Below, piece after piece: positions 14,986-23,098 of a stretch of 44,165 nucleotides of DNA (the first letter of the stretch is position 1; each line of letters opens with the position of its first letter). The notes below the pieces were generated by a model, which made no database searches, was not told the DNA's origin, and was given only the letters and a program-made list of their open reading frames with translations. The position numbers and the translations under genes were made by a program. Where the stretch lies: positions 1 to 44,165 of the IMG/VR virus record IMGVR_UViG_3300021963_000230. One strand, 5' to 3'. The stretch comes from a virus.

Positions 14986-17513
14986 CAGCGGAAGCCCGTT
15001 CCGTTACGTACGCCGATGTCGGTGCCGATTAGGCGGAGGGTTTGTTCGATGCCGGCGCGGACGGCGCGAGTCATCTCCTTGGTGGTTACGTAGTTGTTGC
15101 CGTCCATCTGCATGACCGGGCCGGTCTCGATGGACACCGTAATGCCGTTTCCGTAGCTGCCGCTGCTTGATGCGGAACTCGGGATGGCGGATGCACCACG
15201 GGCACCGGCCAGGTAGTTCATGGAGAAGTTTTTGGCCTTGGAGGCTGGGACGATGTACTCCGATTCACCGCCTTCGCCAATCAGACCCAGCGTGGGACGA
15301 CTGACGATGCCGCCTCGGGCGAAAGCCTTGAAGCCACCGGCCCAGAAAGCGCCAGCGGCTGCTGTTTCTGCTGTAACAGCACCGCCGGTAGAGCCGGATT
15401 GCTTAGCTGCGTTGAGTTGTAGTTGTGCGCGGAAAGCATCGAGGATGCGGGCGGCGGCATTGCTGGCTTCGGCAGCAACATCGCTCATAGCGCCGCCCAG
15501 TCTCTGCGTCTCAAGGACGCCGGTAGCGAGCGCACCAGCGAGGCGGTCGGCTTGCTCTTTGGACATGCCGATTTCATCGCTGGAGAGTTTTTGCGCGAGG
15601 GCGCTTTCTGCTTGAATAACTTTTGTCTGGAATACTGCTTCCGCGACTTTATTTTGGTTGGCAGCAATTTCACTGGTGGCTTGCAGTTGTTTGTACGACT
15701 CTTCGACAACAGATTTTTGAAGGCTTAGCCCTTTATCGTAACCAGCGGCAAGCTGGCTCAGAATTTCGGGGGTGGCGCCACGGGACTTGGCGTAAGCCAG
15801 GGCAATCTGTTTTTCTGCCTCAATTTGCTGGTACTTAATTTCGGTGAGCTTAGTTTCAAGCTCAGTTTTTTGTATGAGAAGTTGATTATTGGCTAGAGCT
15901 TGATTGTATTCAATTTTAGCAGCATTTATTTGCTGATTAAACATTTTTAGTGCAATTTCAAATCGCTGGCCTTCCGTTGTTGCCAGTTCGTATTGACGCT
16001 CCAGTTGAGCGCCGTATAGATCGTTGAGTGCGGCCTCTACGCCGTAACGGGACTGCGTAACTTGATTGCCGCGATCCAGGGAGGCAATCTGGTTCTGTAC
16101 AGCCGTGGCGGCTTCGTTGTACTTTTGAGTGTTGGCTTCGATGGCCAAACCTTGGTCAGTAAGGCTTTGTTTGATGGTTTGTTGTTTCAGAGCTTGACTT
16201 TCAAGCGCGGCGTTTTGCGCTAAGGCAAGATCCAGCTCACGTTGCCCAGCGGCGCTTGTGATATTTCCGTATTCCTGGCGTAGTTGCTTGGCTTTTTCCG
16301 CGTAATCCTGGCGGATTTTTTCTCGGGCTAGCTCGTTATCGATAGAAGCGTTTATTTCTTTTTCGGCTTGAGTGCGTCCTAGCTGCCTGTTTTTCTCTAG
16401 GTCTGTGATTTTTTGGAGGTTTTGCAACTCAATATGCTGTTTGTCCGTGAGGGCTTGGAGAGCAGCAACACGTTGTTCATCGTTTTCCAGAACAGCTTTT
16501 GTTTTTTCTTTAATAGATTCAAGAAGTTGGGCTCCACCAGGTAGCAAACTTATGAGTTTTTCTATACCTTTTGCTATGCCGGTAGCAAGACCGCTGGCGA
16601 TAAGGTTTACAAGCTGTAGAATTTTTGCGGCACCTTGCAAAATGACAGTTAGGGCAGTTACAAAAGGAGCGCCAATAATCGAAAGAGTGCCGGAAACAGC
16701 ACCGAGGAACTCGTTCCAGGTGTTGCCGAGAAGGTTGACGTTGTTGGTGATGTTTTGGACGGCTTCTGGGACGAGGCCGGTTTGGAGTGTTACTTGATCG
16801 GCGATTGCAGCACGGGCTGCTTCGGCCTGACCGGCCGCTTGCAGCAGTCGGACTTGGTTAGTGAGTTCTGCGGTTACGGTGATGGCACTGTCGCGCAGCG
16901 AATCCATATTCAGCTGCTTGGTCGCATTGCCGATCTCTGTGATGCGCCGTTGGGCATCTTCAAGTTGTTGGCCGATGGCTGATCCAAGGATTTGGCCGCC
17001 GAATCCTTCGCCAAAAAACGAACCAGCGAGGCCGCCGGCTACTTGTCCGGCGCCACCGCCAAATAGCAGCGGGAAACCGGCGCCGAGAGCCAAGTTCTCG
17101 CCGGTAGCTTTGGGGTTAAAAGTAAGGCCGCCTTTAGCGGCAGGGGGCAGTTTGGGCCCTTGCTCGCCGAAACCTGCGTTTGCCGTAGCGACAATACGCT
17201 TTTGTGCTAATTCTTCTTTTGCAATAAGACTGTTTAACCGTTCTTGTACTGCTAACTGGTTACTTTTTGCACGTACCAGGTCTTCGACGGCTTTTAATTC
17301 TTCCTTGGACCCAAGGGCAGCTTTATTGATGTTGTACCAGGCTTTTTCTAGTTGCGCGTTGTAGGTGTTTATGTTTTGGATATTGAAGCCGGCTTTAACT
17401 TGCTTAGCATTGATTACATCGACAGCGTTGCTAACTTGATTTAGTGATTTTTGGAGCGTGCCTATTTGGCCGATGCCGACAACGCCGATTTGGATTTCCG
17501 CCTTGTAGGCCAC
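14985..17513 (-). CDS. Tail tape measure protein (842 aa)
   Basis: Long, mostly helical protein, the longest in the tail module after the fibre. Residues 20-110 and 330-640 are rich in Gln/Lys/Glu/Ala coiled coil (e.g. LQNLQKITDLEKNRQLGRTQ, AEKEINASIDNELAREK). A Gly/Ala-rich hydrophobic block at about 125-185 and membrane-like helices at about 270-330 (GTLSIIGAPFVTALTVIL) are typical of tape measures, which set tail length and may insert in the host membrane at DNA entry. The C-terminal FARGGIVSRPTLGLIGEGGE is the recurrent G-x-G-E motif near the end of such proteins. Confidence 0.9.
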   Translation of the reverse strand: MAYKAEIQIGVVGIGQIGTLQKSLNQVSNAVDVINAKQVKAGFNIQNINTYNAQLEKAWYNINKAALGSKEELKAVEDLVRAKSNQLAVQERLNSLIAKEELAQKRIVATANAGFGEQGPKLPPAAKGGLTFNPKATGENLALGAGFPLLFGGGAGQVAGGLAGSFFGEGFGGQILGSAIGQQLEDAQRRITEIGNATKQLNMDSLRDSAITVTAELTNQVRLLQAAGQAEAARAAIADQVTLQTGLVPEAVQNITNNVNLLGNTWNEFLGAVSGTLSIIGAPFVTALTVILQGAAKILQLVNLIASGLATGIAKGIEKLISLLPGGAQLLESIKEKTKAVLENDEQRVAALQALTDKQHIELQNLQKITDLEKNRQLGRTQAEKEINASIDNELAREKIRQDYAEKAKQLRQEYGNITSAAGQRELDLALAQNAALESQALKQQTIKQSLTDQGLAIEANTQKYNEAATAVQNQIASLDRGNQVTQSRYGVEAALNDLYGAQLERQYELATTEGQRFEIALKMFNQQINAAKIEYNQALANNQLLIQKTELETKLTEIKYQQIEAEKQIALAYAKSRGATPEILSQLAAGYDKGLSLQKSVVEESYKQLQATSEIAANQNKVAEAVFQTKVIQAESALAQKLSSDEIGMSKEQADRLAGALATGVLETQRLGGAMSDVAAEASNAAARILDAFRAQLQLNAAKQSGSTGGAVTAETAAAGAFWAGGFKAFARGGIVSRPTLGLIGEGGESEYIVPASKAKNFSMNYLAGARGASAIPSSASSSGSYGNGITVSIETGPVMQMDGNNYVTTKEMTRAVRAGIEQTLRLIGTDIGVRNGTGFR

Positions 17514-17564
17514 GGTTATCGACGCCTTGTAGGTACTTCAGTTTAGTAGGGAAAGCCGCCGGGA

Positions 17565-17786
17565 CTAGCGGCGGCCTTTCCGGGCTTTTTCCATTGCCTT
17601 GCGTTCCTCGTCGGCCTGGATGTTGAAGTAGGCGTTCCAGCCGAGGATTTCCGTGTCCGTCATGCGGGTGCGGAGTTCGTTCAGCGGGAGGCCCAGTTCT
17701 TTGGCGACGAAGAACTGGAGCATTAGGTAGTTGTCCTTGCGGAGCTGGTCCTCAAGTGCTTTTGGTGTCAAGCTCCTCCGAATCAT
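17565..17786 (-). CDS. Tail assembly chaperone T-like protein (73 aa)
   Basis: Overlaps the end of the upstream chaperone gene by 35 bases in the +1 frame. Its own ATG at 17786 lies just after an in-frame stop. Sequence: ALEDQLRKDNYLMLQFFVAK, ELGLPLNELRTRMTDTEILG, then a basic helix (ERKAMEKARKGRR). L-P-L-x-E-L/M-T-x-E-I is characteristic of GpG/GpT-type proteins that pair with the tape measure. It may be made as a separate protein or as a frameshift extension of the gene upstream. Confidence 0.7.
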   Translation of the reverse strand: MIRRSLTPKALEDQLRKDNYLMLQFFVAKELGLPLNELRTRMTDTEILGWNAYFNIQADEERKAMEKARKGRR

Positions 17787-18102
17787 CGGTCAGGATTGCC
17801 AGCATCAGGGCCTGGAGGTCCTTGTCCTTGACTTCGTTCTTGAGGACGTCGATTTCGCCGGCCTTGAACAGCTTGGTGCCGTTTTCGTCGCAGGCTTTGC
17901 TGATCAGCAGCTGGAGGGCGAAGGCGGTAGCGTCGTCGGACTTAGCTTGCTTCTGGGCGCGTTCGCGCTCGGCCATCGTCAGTGGGGTGACCCACATCTC
18001 AAAGATTGAACCGTCGCTGAGTTCAACTTCTTTCTTGGCCGGCTCCAGGTTGGCTGCTTTACGCAGGCGGTCCAGGGGGCTTAGTTGGGCTGAGGCAGCC
18101 AT
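17752..18102 (-). CDS. Tail assembly chaperone G-like protein (116 aa)
   Basis: ATG 18102. The protein has a beta-type start (VELSDGSIFEMWVTPLTM), then a helical half (AERERAQKQAKSDDATAFAL, DVLKNEVKDKDLQALMLAIL). Encoded directly after the major tail protein and before the tape measure, where lambda G lies. Near its end the codons ACC AAA AGC contain AAAA, on which a +1 slip would enter the downstream frame and yield a fusion protein of about 180 residues. A strong terminator separates it from the tail-tube gene. Confidence 0.75.
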   Translation of the reverse strand: MAASAQLSPLDRLRKAANLEPAKKEVELSDGSIFEMWVTPLTMAERERAQKQAKSDDATAFALQLLISKACDENGTKLFKAGEIDVLKNEVKDKDLQALMLAILTDDSEELDTKST

Positions 18103-18144
18103 GAGTTAAACATTTGGGACAGGGTTAGTGTAGCGGAGTACAAA

Positions 18145-18172
18145 TAAAAAACCCCGGCGGTGAGGCCGGGGT
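18145..18172 (-). terminator. Rho-independent terminator after the tail-tube gene
   Basis: ACCCCGGC (18151-18158) pairs with GCCGGGGT (18165-18172) around a 6-base loop. Leftward transcription then meets the complement of AAATAAAAA, i.e. a T-rich tract. It lies between the highly expressed tail-tube gene and the chaperones, as expected where lower downstream expression is wanted. Confidence 0.85.
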
Positions 18173-18198
18173 TGGCGGTTTCGTCCGGCAGCAGACTA

Positions 18199-18945
18199 TC
18201 AGGACTTGCTGAGGTCGAAGGTGGGAGCGGCGCTGGGGCGGAAGGCGATTTCCACGCTTTGGCCGTCGTCCGGGTTCACGGTCAGGCTGGCCGAGGTCAG
18301 GATCACAGGCACCGTGATCGAGCGGCTGGTGGTGTCGTTCACGGTGCCGCTGGTGACAACACGGTCGATGTAGAGCTTCATCGACGCACCAGTCTGGGTG
18401 GCCTGGATCACGTCCTCGATCATCCGGCTGGACAGGTTGGTGTCGTCGTCGGTGGTGTACACCGTGGCGGAACCAGAGCCGTCAGCAAAGCCGGTGATAT
18501 AGCTGCGGAAAGGCGCGTACTGCCCCACCTCTTGGCCGATCGTGGTGACGTCAATCTCGGCGCGAGTAATTTCAAAGCTCCACTCACGCACGGAGCCCAC
18601 AACTGCGGGGGCGGTGTACGTGATGCTGGCGAAGCTGGCGCCAAAACCGGAAGGCTGAGCAGTGGCGGTAGCAGCAGTGCCACCAGCGGTCGAGCTGATG
18701 GTCATCACGCCAGTGCTGGCGTTGTAGGTCTTGACGAAATACGCACCAGCGGCAATGGCGTTGGTGGTGGTGGCACCCACGGGGTAGGCCAGGGTCACAG
18801 GATCGTTGACCTTGAAGCCCAGGTAGGAGCCAACAGTGATGTTGGAGCCGCTAGAAGGGAAAGCGGTGGCGGTCAGCGTGGTGACGCTCGTGCCAGCAGG
18901 GGTGTAGTACAGGGCGCCGGAGGTGCCCGAAAGGACGGTGGCCAT
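18199..18945 (-). CDS. Major tail tube protein (248 aa)
   Basis: Beta-rich protein, Thr/Ser/Gly-rich with few charges in the first 110 residues (an Ig-like or decoration part with GVMTISSTAGGT). The C-terminal half fits the tail-tube fold: REWSFEITRAEIDVTTIGQE, FADGSGSATVYTTDD, and KLYIDRVVTSGTVNDTT. The F-E-x-x-x-A-E-x-D-x-T pattern is common in phage major tail proteins. Position between tail terminator and chaperones, with a terminator after it, supports the call. Confidence 0.8.
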   Translation of the reverse strand: MATVLSGTSGALYYTPAGTSVTTLTATAFPSSGSNITVGSYLGFKVNDPVTLAYPVGATTTNAIAAGAYFVKTYNASTGVMTISSTAGGTAATATAQPSGFGASFASITYTAPAVVGSVREWSFEITRAEIDVTTIGQEVGQYAPFRSYITGFADGSGSATVYTTDDDTNLSSRMIEDVIQATQTGASMKLYIDRVVTSGTVNDTTSRSITVPVILTSASLTVNPDDGQSVEIAFRPSAAPTFDLSKS

Positions 18946-19020
18946 TGGTAGTACCTATGGATGGACGGTTTTGCGGGCACTGCCCGGCTTAATACAGGTT
19001 AGCTCCAGTGCAGTTACGTA

Positions 19021-19488
19021 TTACGAAATAACTTGTGCCTGGAATCCTGCTTCCATTCGTGAAACAAAAAATGGAAGAAAAGCGCGGCGGGATTGTTGAT
19101 CGGGAGTCGTTCCACCGAAATCAGGGCTGAATGAAGGGCCGCTGATGGAGTTGGTACGCATGTACACGCCGGTGGAAGGTTTGGCGGTGCTGTTTATGTT
19201 CTGTAGAACAGTGAAGGCGGTGTTGACTAGGGTTTGGTTGCGGGCGGGGCCTTTGCCTTTGGGGGTGTAAGTACGGATGACAACGACGCCGCGCACTTGA
19301 TCCAGGCTGGTGGTCAGCGTTGATTCTGTTGTTAGGCCGAATTGGATATTGACGTGGACAAATTCTTCGGTGCTGTCGGCGTCGTCGTCGATAACATTAT
19401 CGAAGTAAACGGGGACCGCTGGCGATAGGCCGTTGTATGCGGCAACAAGTGGACCTTCTAAGGCGGCGCGGATTGCTTGGTAGTTCAT
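19021..19488 (-). CDS. Tail terminator protein (155 aa)
   Basis: ATG 19488 overlaps the upstream gene by 4 bases. The sequence has the pattern of DUF4128/GpU-like tail terminators: an N-terminal helix (YQAIRAALEGPLVAAYNGLS), VPVYFDNV, then FVHVNIQFGLTTEST and VRGVVVIRTYTPKGKG. These proteins cap the tail tube and join it to the head. Placement after the HK97 gp10-like gene and before the tube gene is canonical. Confidence 0.75.
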   Translation of the reverse strand: MNYQAIRAALEGPLVAAYNGLSPAVPVYFDNVIDDDADSTEEFVHVNIQFGLTTESTLTTSLDQVRGVVVIRTYTPKGKGPARNQTLVNTAFTVLQNINSTAKPSTGVYMRTNSISGPSFSPDFGGTTPDQQSRRAFLPFFVSRMEAGFQAQVIS

Positions 19489-20012
19489 TTGCCGAATCCT
19501 CTAGCGGTTCCAAAGCCGCGGCGGAAACCTTTGGCTAAGTCTGCCTGCAGTTCGCCGGCAACGCTGTACTTTGACCACCAATCCAATGGTGCGGTGCTGG
19601 TGTTGCGGCCGGCGCCGGCGATCTCGCCTCGGGTACCGCCAGGTGGGCGAGTGCCTGTTCTTTGAGGTTTTACGGCGTCCTGTTTTGTATAGTTTTCGTC
19701 GTAAGTAAAGGGCACCAGATCCATTGCTTCATCGGCGTATTTCATGCCATTGACAATGTGATACCAGGTGCCTTCTTGGAAGCGGGCCAGGGGGACGTTA
19801 CGTTTGTCGTAGGTGTAGATTCTGCCGCTGCTGCGGGCACCGCCGACGGCGCCGCCGCGGGGGACGGCATACCAGGCGGAGGAGAAACGGCCTGTGTACG
19901 CGGGGCCTGCTTGTGCGAGGCCGTTCATGATTTGGACGCAGGCTTCTTGGGCGCCTTTGATTGTGGCTGTTTCGATGTCCTTGACTAGGAATTTGAGGTC
20001 GTTGCGGGGCAT
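19485..20012 (-). CDS. Head-tail/tail completion protein, HK97 gp10-like (175 aa)
   Basis: The N-terminal helix (LKFLVKDIETATIKGAQEAC) is followed by AGPAYTGRFSSAWYAVP. T-G-x-F/L-x-x-S/A-W at about 40 is typical of gp10-like minor tail proteins. The C-terminal half is basic and Gly-rich (TGTRPPGGTRGEIAGAGR, GFRRGFGTARGFGK). It overlaps both neighbours by a few bases within the connector operon. Confidence 0.7.
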   Translation of the reverse strand: MPRNDLKFLVKDIETATIKGAQEACVQIMNGLAQAGPAYTGRFSSAWYAVPRGGAVGGARSSGRIYTYDKRNVPLARFQEGTWYHIVNGMKYADEAMDLVPFTYDENYTKQDAVKPQRTGTRPPGGTRGEIAGAGRNTSTAPLDWWSKYSVAGELQADLAKGFRRGFGTARGFGK

Positions 20013-20389
20013 TACTGCGGCCTCAAGAGGATGGTGTGGACGATGGGGTTTTCGCCGCGGGATGTTTTGCAGCTGATGATGCGGCCGGTTTTTGTTGCTG
20101 AGTTTTCGGTGTATTGGATGCGGTCGCGGACGCTGGGGGAATACGCTCCAAGCTCGGCGTTGCCGATGATGACTTTCAGGTCGTTTGTTTGATAAAAACT
20201 TTCAAATTCTTCGGGATTGGCCGAAAAAATTAGGGCGCGGACTGTCAACGTGGTGTCTGCGCCAGAGACTTCGCCGGTGGTGGCGTTGTACGTGGGGCTG
20301 GTGGCGGCTTTTAGGTAGGTGACGTTTTGGCCCCAGTCGGCGAGGAGTTGGGCGGGGAGGGCGGCAAAGGTGTCGTCTACAAGGCTCAT
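20012..20389 (-). CDS. Head-tail stopper/adaptor protein (125 aa)
   Basis: Beta-rich protein with LLADWGQNVTYLKAAT and a segment VRALIFSANPEEFESFYQTN, resembling small head-closure (stopper, SPP1 gp16-like) proteins that often begin with an 'adwG..vty' segment. One-base stop/start overlap with the gp10-like gene. The assignment depends on gene order (adaptor, stopper, gp10-like, terminator). Confidence 0.65.
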   Translation of the reverse strand: MSLVDDTFAALPAQLLADWGQNVTYLKAATSPTYNATTGEVSGADTTLTVRALIFSANPEEFESFYQTNDLKVIIGNAELGAYSPSVRDRIQYTENSATKTGRIISCKTSRGENPIVHTILLRPQ

Positions 20390-20390
20390 G

Positions 20391-20921
20391 TCAACCTCGG
20401 TACAGACGGACTGCGTAGTTGGCGGCGCCGCCCATGCAGTAGGCGCCTAGGTAGGACTGGAGCCAGGGGTAGACGTCGAAGACGTTGTTGATGACGCCGC
20501 TGGTCTGGCTGGATTTGTTGTATTTGACTTTGAGGTCGCCCAGTTCCACTTGGTCGTAGATACCGGTGGTGCCAGTGCTGCCCGTGATGGCGTCGGTGTC
20601 GTTGGCCAGGGCGCGTGCCAGCTCGTAGGTGGCGGTTTTGATGCCGTCAGGAATCAGGGTGCAGGCCAGGTCGATGCCGTCGACGGTGTAGTCCTCGCGG
20701 GGCCACTTCAGGGCTTGGGTGTCGGTGCAGCGGTCACCGTAAAAGCTCAGCGCGTCGATCCAGCGGGTGGCGGAGATCAGAGCGCGGTTTTTTTGGTCGG
20801 TAGTCTTGTTGGTCCAGGTGCTGGAATCCGGCACCGTTTCGAAGTAGGTATCGGCAGCCGCCAGCGTTACGTAGCTGTTGGAGGAGGCCCCGCTCAAAGT
20901 GGCATCAATGACAGCGGGCAC
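20391..20921 (-). CDS. Head-tail connector/adaptor, DnaT-like domain family (176 aa)
   Basis: Sequence has the adaptor pattern: SNSYVTLAAADTYFETVPDS, then QKNRALISATRWIDAL and ALKWPRED, followed by helix IKTATYELARALAND. This is typical of the putative DnaT-like/gp6-like phage connector family, which forms the ring under the portal. Position right after capsid-associated genes supports it. Confidence 0.8.
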   Translation of the reverse strand: MPAVIDATLSGASSNSYVTLAAADTYFETVPDSSTWTNKTTDQKNRALISATRWIDALSFYGDRCTDTQALKWPREDYTVDGIDLACTLIPDGIKTATYELARALANDTDAITGSTGTTGIYDQVELGDLKVKYNKSSQTSGVINNVFDVYPWLQSYLGAYCMGGAANYAVRLYRG

Positions 20922-20924
20922 GGC

Positions 20925-21119
20925 TTAATACAGTCTTTTCTTGAGTTTAGCTCCAGAAGTAGATCTTCTTGTTTTGAGGGGTGGATTCAAGATGACGGCG
21001 TGGTAAACGTGGGCGCCGGCCATTTCGAGGTCGGCTTGGGCTTCGGTGTGGTGGCCGTATGGGACGTCAACCATGTGGCGCGAGTTATCCTGTAGTACGA
21101 AAAGACGGACCAGTTTCAT
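20925..21119 (-). CDS. Small protein in connector operon (64 aa)
   Basis: Preferred start ATG 21119 (MKLVRLFVLQDNSRHMVDVP). It has a His-rich centre (YGHHTEAQADLEMAGAHVYH) and a basic C-terminus (LKTRRSTSGAKLKKRLY). A longer in-frame extension to 21218 exists but would overlap fully with the divergent HTH gene. The GGAG before the ATG is only 2 bases away, so the start is uncertain. Function unknown. Confidence 0.5.
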   Translation of the reverse strand: MKLVRLFVLQDNSRHMVDVPYGHHTEAQADLEMAGAHVYHAVILNPPLKTRRSTSGAKLKKRLY

Positions 21120-21390
21120 GACTCCGCGTAGATCGACCGCCGTGGACTCCAGCGTAGAGGCACCGGAAGTGCAGCAGGTGGGCACCAGGCAGCCTCGGGT
21201 GTGGGCTGATGTGGCCAAGCAAATTCAGGCCATGCGGGCTGAAGGTGCTTCGGTGCCAGAGATTTGTGAAAAGCTGGAGGTTTCCTATGTGTTGGTGAAC
21301 CAGCTGATTCTGCAGTCGTACAAGATGGCGATTGCAACGGATCAGGTTTTTGAGAGGCAGGAGAAGATGCGGTTGGGGATTGAAGGATAA
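21118..21390 (+). CDS. Helix-turn-helix protein, divergent (90 aa)
   Basis: ATG 21118 overlaps the start codon of the minus-strand gene at 21119 (CATG shared). The second half contains a HTH: VAKQIQAMRAEGASVPEICE then KLEVSYVLVNQLILQSYKMA. It is a rightward gene inside the leftward structural block and ends exactly at the neighbouring HNH gene stop, with no spare base. It may be a small regulator, or part of a mobile unit with the HNH gene. Confidence 0.6.
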   Translation: MTPRRSTAVDSSVEAPEVQQVGTRQPRVWADVAKQIQAMRAEGASVPEICEKLEVSYVLVNQLILQSYKMAIATDQVFERQEKMRLGIEG

Positions 21391-21900
21391 CTACACGTGC
21401 TTCCAAGTCTGCCTAAGCAGGATTTTGGACACGGTGGAAGCACTGATCCCGTATTTGATTCCTAGACGCTCTAAGTAACCTGGCGTGCGGTCTGTTTCTT
21501 CCCGCAACGCCAGGACTTTTTCTGTCGTCATTTTTGCTAGGTGCTTAAGGGCTTCTCCGTACCGTGTAGGTGGTTTAGGGCTAAGCCCGGTCGCGTAGGA
21601 GTGCTTCATATTTTCTGTTTGTGTTACATACTCCAAGTTTTCTAGGCGATTGTCGGTTTTGTCTCCGTTTTTATGGTTGGTGACCATACCTTCTGGACGC
21701 GGACCTACCCATGCCTCCAGTACCAGCAGATGGACTAGCCGTGTCCTAAAACCTTTAGGTGTTTTCAGGTTTACCTGTCGGTAGCCCTGCATATGGGAGG
21801 TCTGTTTTAAAGGAAACGGCTCGTATCTGTGATGGCTGTAGATCTGGCCGTCTTCTGTGGCGCTGTAGCCAATTACTGAGGGGATGGGACGCATATCCAT
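21391..21900 (-). CDS. HNH_3 homing endonuclease with C-terminal HTH (169 aa)
   Basis: ATG 21900 (MDMRPIPSVI) lies just downstream of the capsid-gene terminator, whose descending arm supplies GGAGG about 10 bases before the start. The HNH core is VHLLVLEAW (His57), then NHKNGDKTDNRLENLEYVT (Asn75, His76, Asn84). The C-terminal 45 residues are a HTH for target recognition (TEKVLALREETDRTPGYLER, YGISASTVSKIL, QTWKHV). It lacks the hairpin leader of the other HNH_3 genes. Inserted directly after the major capsid gene, a common homing target. Confidence 0.88.
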   Translation of the reverse strand: MDMRPIPSVIGYSATEDGQIYSHHRYEPFPLKQTSHMQGYRQVNLKTPKGFRTRLVHLLVLEAWVGPRPEGMVTNHKNGDKTDNRLENLEYVTQTENMKHSYATGLSPKPPTRYGEALKHLAKMTTEKVLALREETDRTPGYLERLGIKYGISASTVSKILLRQTWKHV

Positions 21901-21901
21901 G

Positions 21902-21925
21902 AAAAAAGGGCCTCCGTAGAGGCCC
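21902..21925 (-). terminator. Rho-independent terminator after major capsid gene
   Basis: In the leftward direction GGGCCTC, loop TACG, GAGGCCC and then six Ts. It is 28 bases after the capsid stop. The T-tract ends 2 bases before the HNH start codon, so the endonuclease depends on read-through or its own promoter. Confidence 0.92.
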
Positions 21926-21952
21926 GTATCATACCGCAAGTAAAGCGGTTTA

Positions 21953-23056
21953 TCAGTACACCGTTTGGTCGAACGGCGTATTTACGAGCAGACGGGCCAC
22001 GGGCACTTGCTTGGTGGAGCTGTACACCAGGTTCCAGCTGGCGGTGGCGGCCAGGTTGCCGGTGGTGGCAGCGTTGCTGGGGTTGTCGCCAGCGGCGGCC
22101 CACTTGGTGCCGGTCACGTGGTAACCGTAGTGGTAATCCACGGCGATCACGTCCTGCATGGAGAGGATGTTCCGGTCGGCAGCCAGGCGCAGGTCCTGTT
22201 GGATGCCCTCGGAAATCACACCGCTCTTGAACAGGTACACCGGGTACTTCACCAGGTGGGTGGCGGTACCGCCGGTCAGGTAGGTCAGCTGGTCGTCGAT
22301 CACAACCTTCAGGCCGGCGAACATCGCCACTTCAGGTTGGGTCACGCCCACGCCGCCACCGCCCCAGGTGATGGCACCAGCTGCGGCCAGAGCGGAGGTG
22401 CTGAAGGTCAGCATCCCGACTTGCTGCAGGTAGTAAGCCACGGCGGAGTGCATGGCGATGGAGTCAAGCTCCTCGCCGCGCTCACCCAGCTTGTTCTTGG
22501 TCTTGATGACGTTGGCGACCGAGATGTAGTTCGCCTCGGTGGCGGTGGTGGTGCCGGTGGCGTCCACCTGGTTGGGGCCGAGCACGCCAGCGCCAGAGAT
22601 GCCACCGAACAGACCCAGCAGTTGGGCCTTCAGGGTGGAGGTCTTCAGCTTGTTGATGGCGGCGGTCAGCTGGTTGCGGACATGGGCCAGCGGATCTGCA
22701 CCGGAGCCGAGTTTCGAGAGGTCGTCGGCGGCGTAGGCGAAGCCACGGTGCAGGATCGTCATGATCTGCTCGTCGGCGGTCGACTTCTGAGGGGTCAGAT
22801 AGCCAGCGCCAGAGGTGCCCCAGGCAGCCGAGGAGAGGATTTGCTCTTCGGTCGGGTTGATGGGGTCAAAGAAGGGCACGCGCACGCGGGTGCCGCCGCT
22901 GCGGGCGTCAAGGGCAGCGTTGCGCTGCACAATGCCGCTCTGGATCCACTTCGATTGTTCGAAGATGCCCTCGCTGGTGTAAGCGAGGAACTCGGGACGT
23001 GCGACGAGATCCGACAGGAATGTACCGCCGGAATAGTTTTCGAGAGAAGCAGCCAT
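21953..23056 (-). CDS. Major capsid protein (367 aa)
   Basis: ATG 23056 after a good AGGAGCCC-type site. The sequence is typical of HK97-fold coats: N-terminal (FLSDLVARPEFLAYTSEGIF, SGIVQRN), VRVPFFDPINPTEEQILSSA, then a DDLSKLGSGADPLAHVRNQL helix (spine) and a C-terminal VKYPVYLFKSGVISEGIQQD region. It lies between scaffold and connectors and is followed by a strong terminator. Codon choice is heavily GC-ending and uniform, consistent with high expression. Confidence 0.9.
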   Translation of the reverse strand: MAASLENYSGGTFLSDLVARPEFLAYTSEGIFEQSKWIQSGIVQRNAALDARSGGTRVRVPFFDPINPTEEQILSSAAWGTSGAGYLTPQKSTADEQIMTILHRGFAYAADDLSKLGSGADPLAHVRNQLTAAINKLKTSTLKAQLLGLFGGISGAGVLGPNQVDATGTTTATEANYISVANVIKTKNKLGERGEELDSIAMHSAVAYYLQQVGMLTFSTSALAAAGAITWGGGGVGVTQPEVAMFAGLKVVIDDQLTYLTGGTATHLVKYPVYLFKSGVISEGIQQDLRLAADRNILSMQDVIAVDYHYGYHVTGTKWAAAGDNPSNAATTGNLAATASWNLVYSSTKQVPVARLLVNTPFDQTVY

Positions 23057-23098
23057 TGTGGGCTCCTAGTTGGGTTTGCGGAGGGCGCCCCACAGGGG

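Noticed and set aside
11105-17548. Shared TACTAAACTG upstream of the fibre and tape-measure genes as a late promoter
   Set aside because: The copy at 11105-11114 includes the last Tyr codon and stop of the gene at 11109, so the match is partly coding. Two copies are not enough for a promoter claim.
18160-18951. 263-codon plus-strand frame opposite the tail tube gene
   Set aside because: Low-complexity shadow of the GC-rich third positions, including a terminator inside it.
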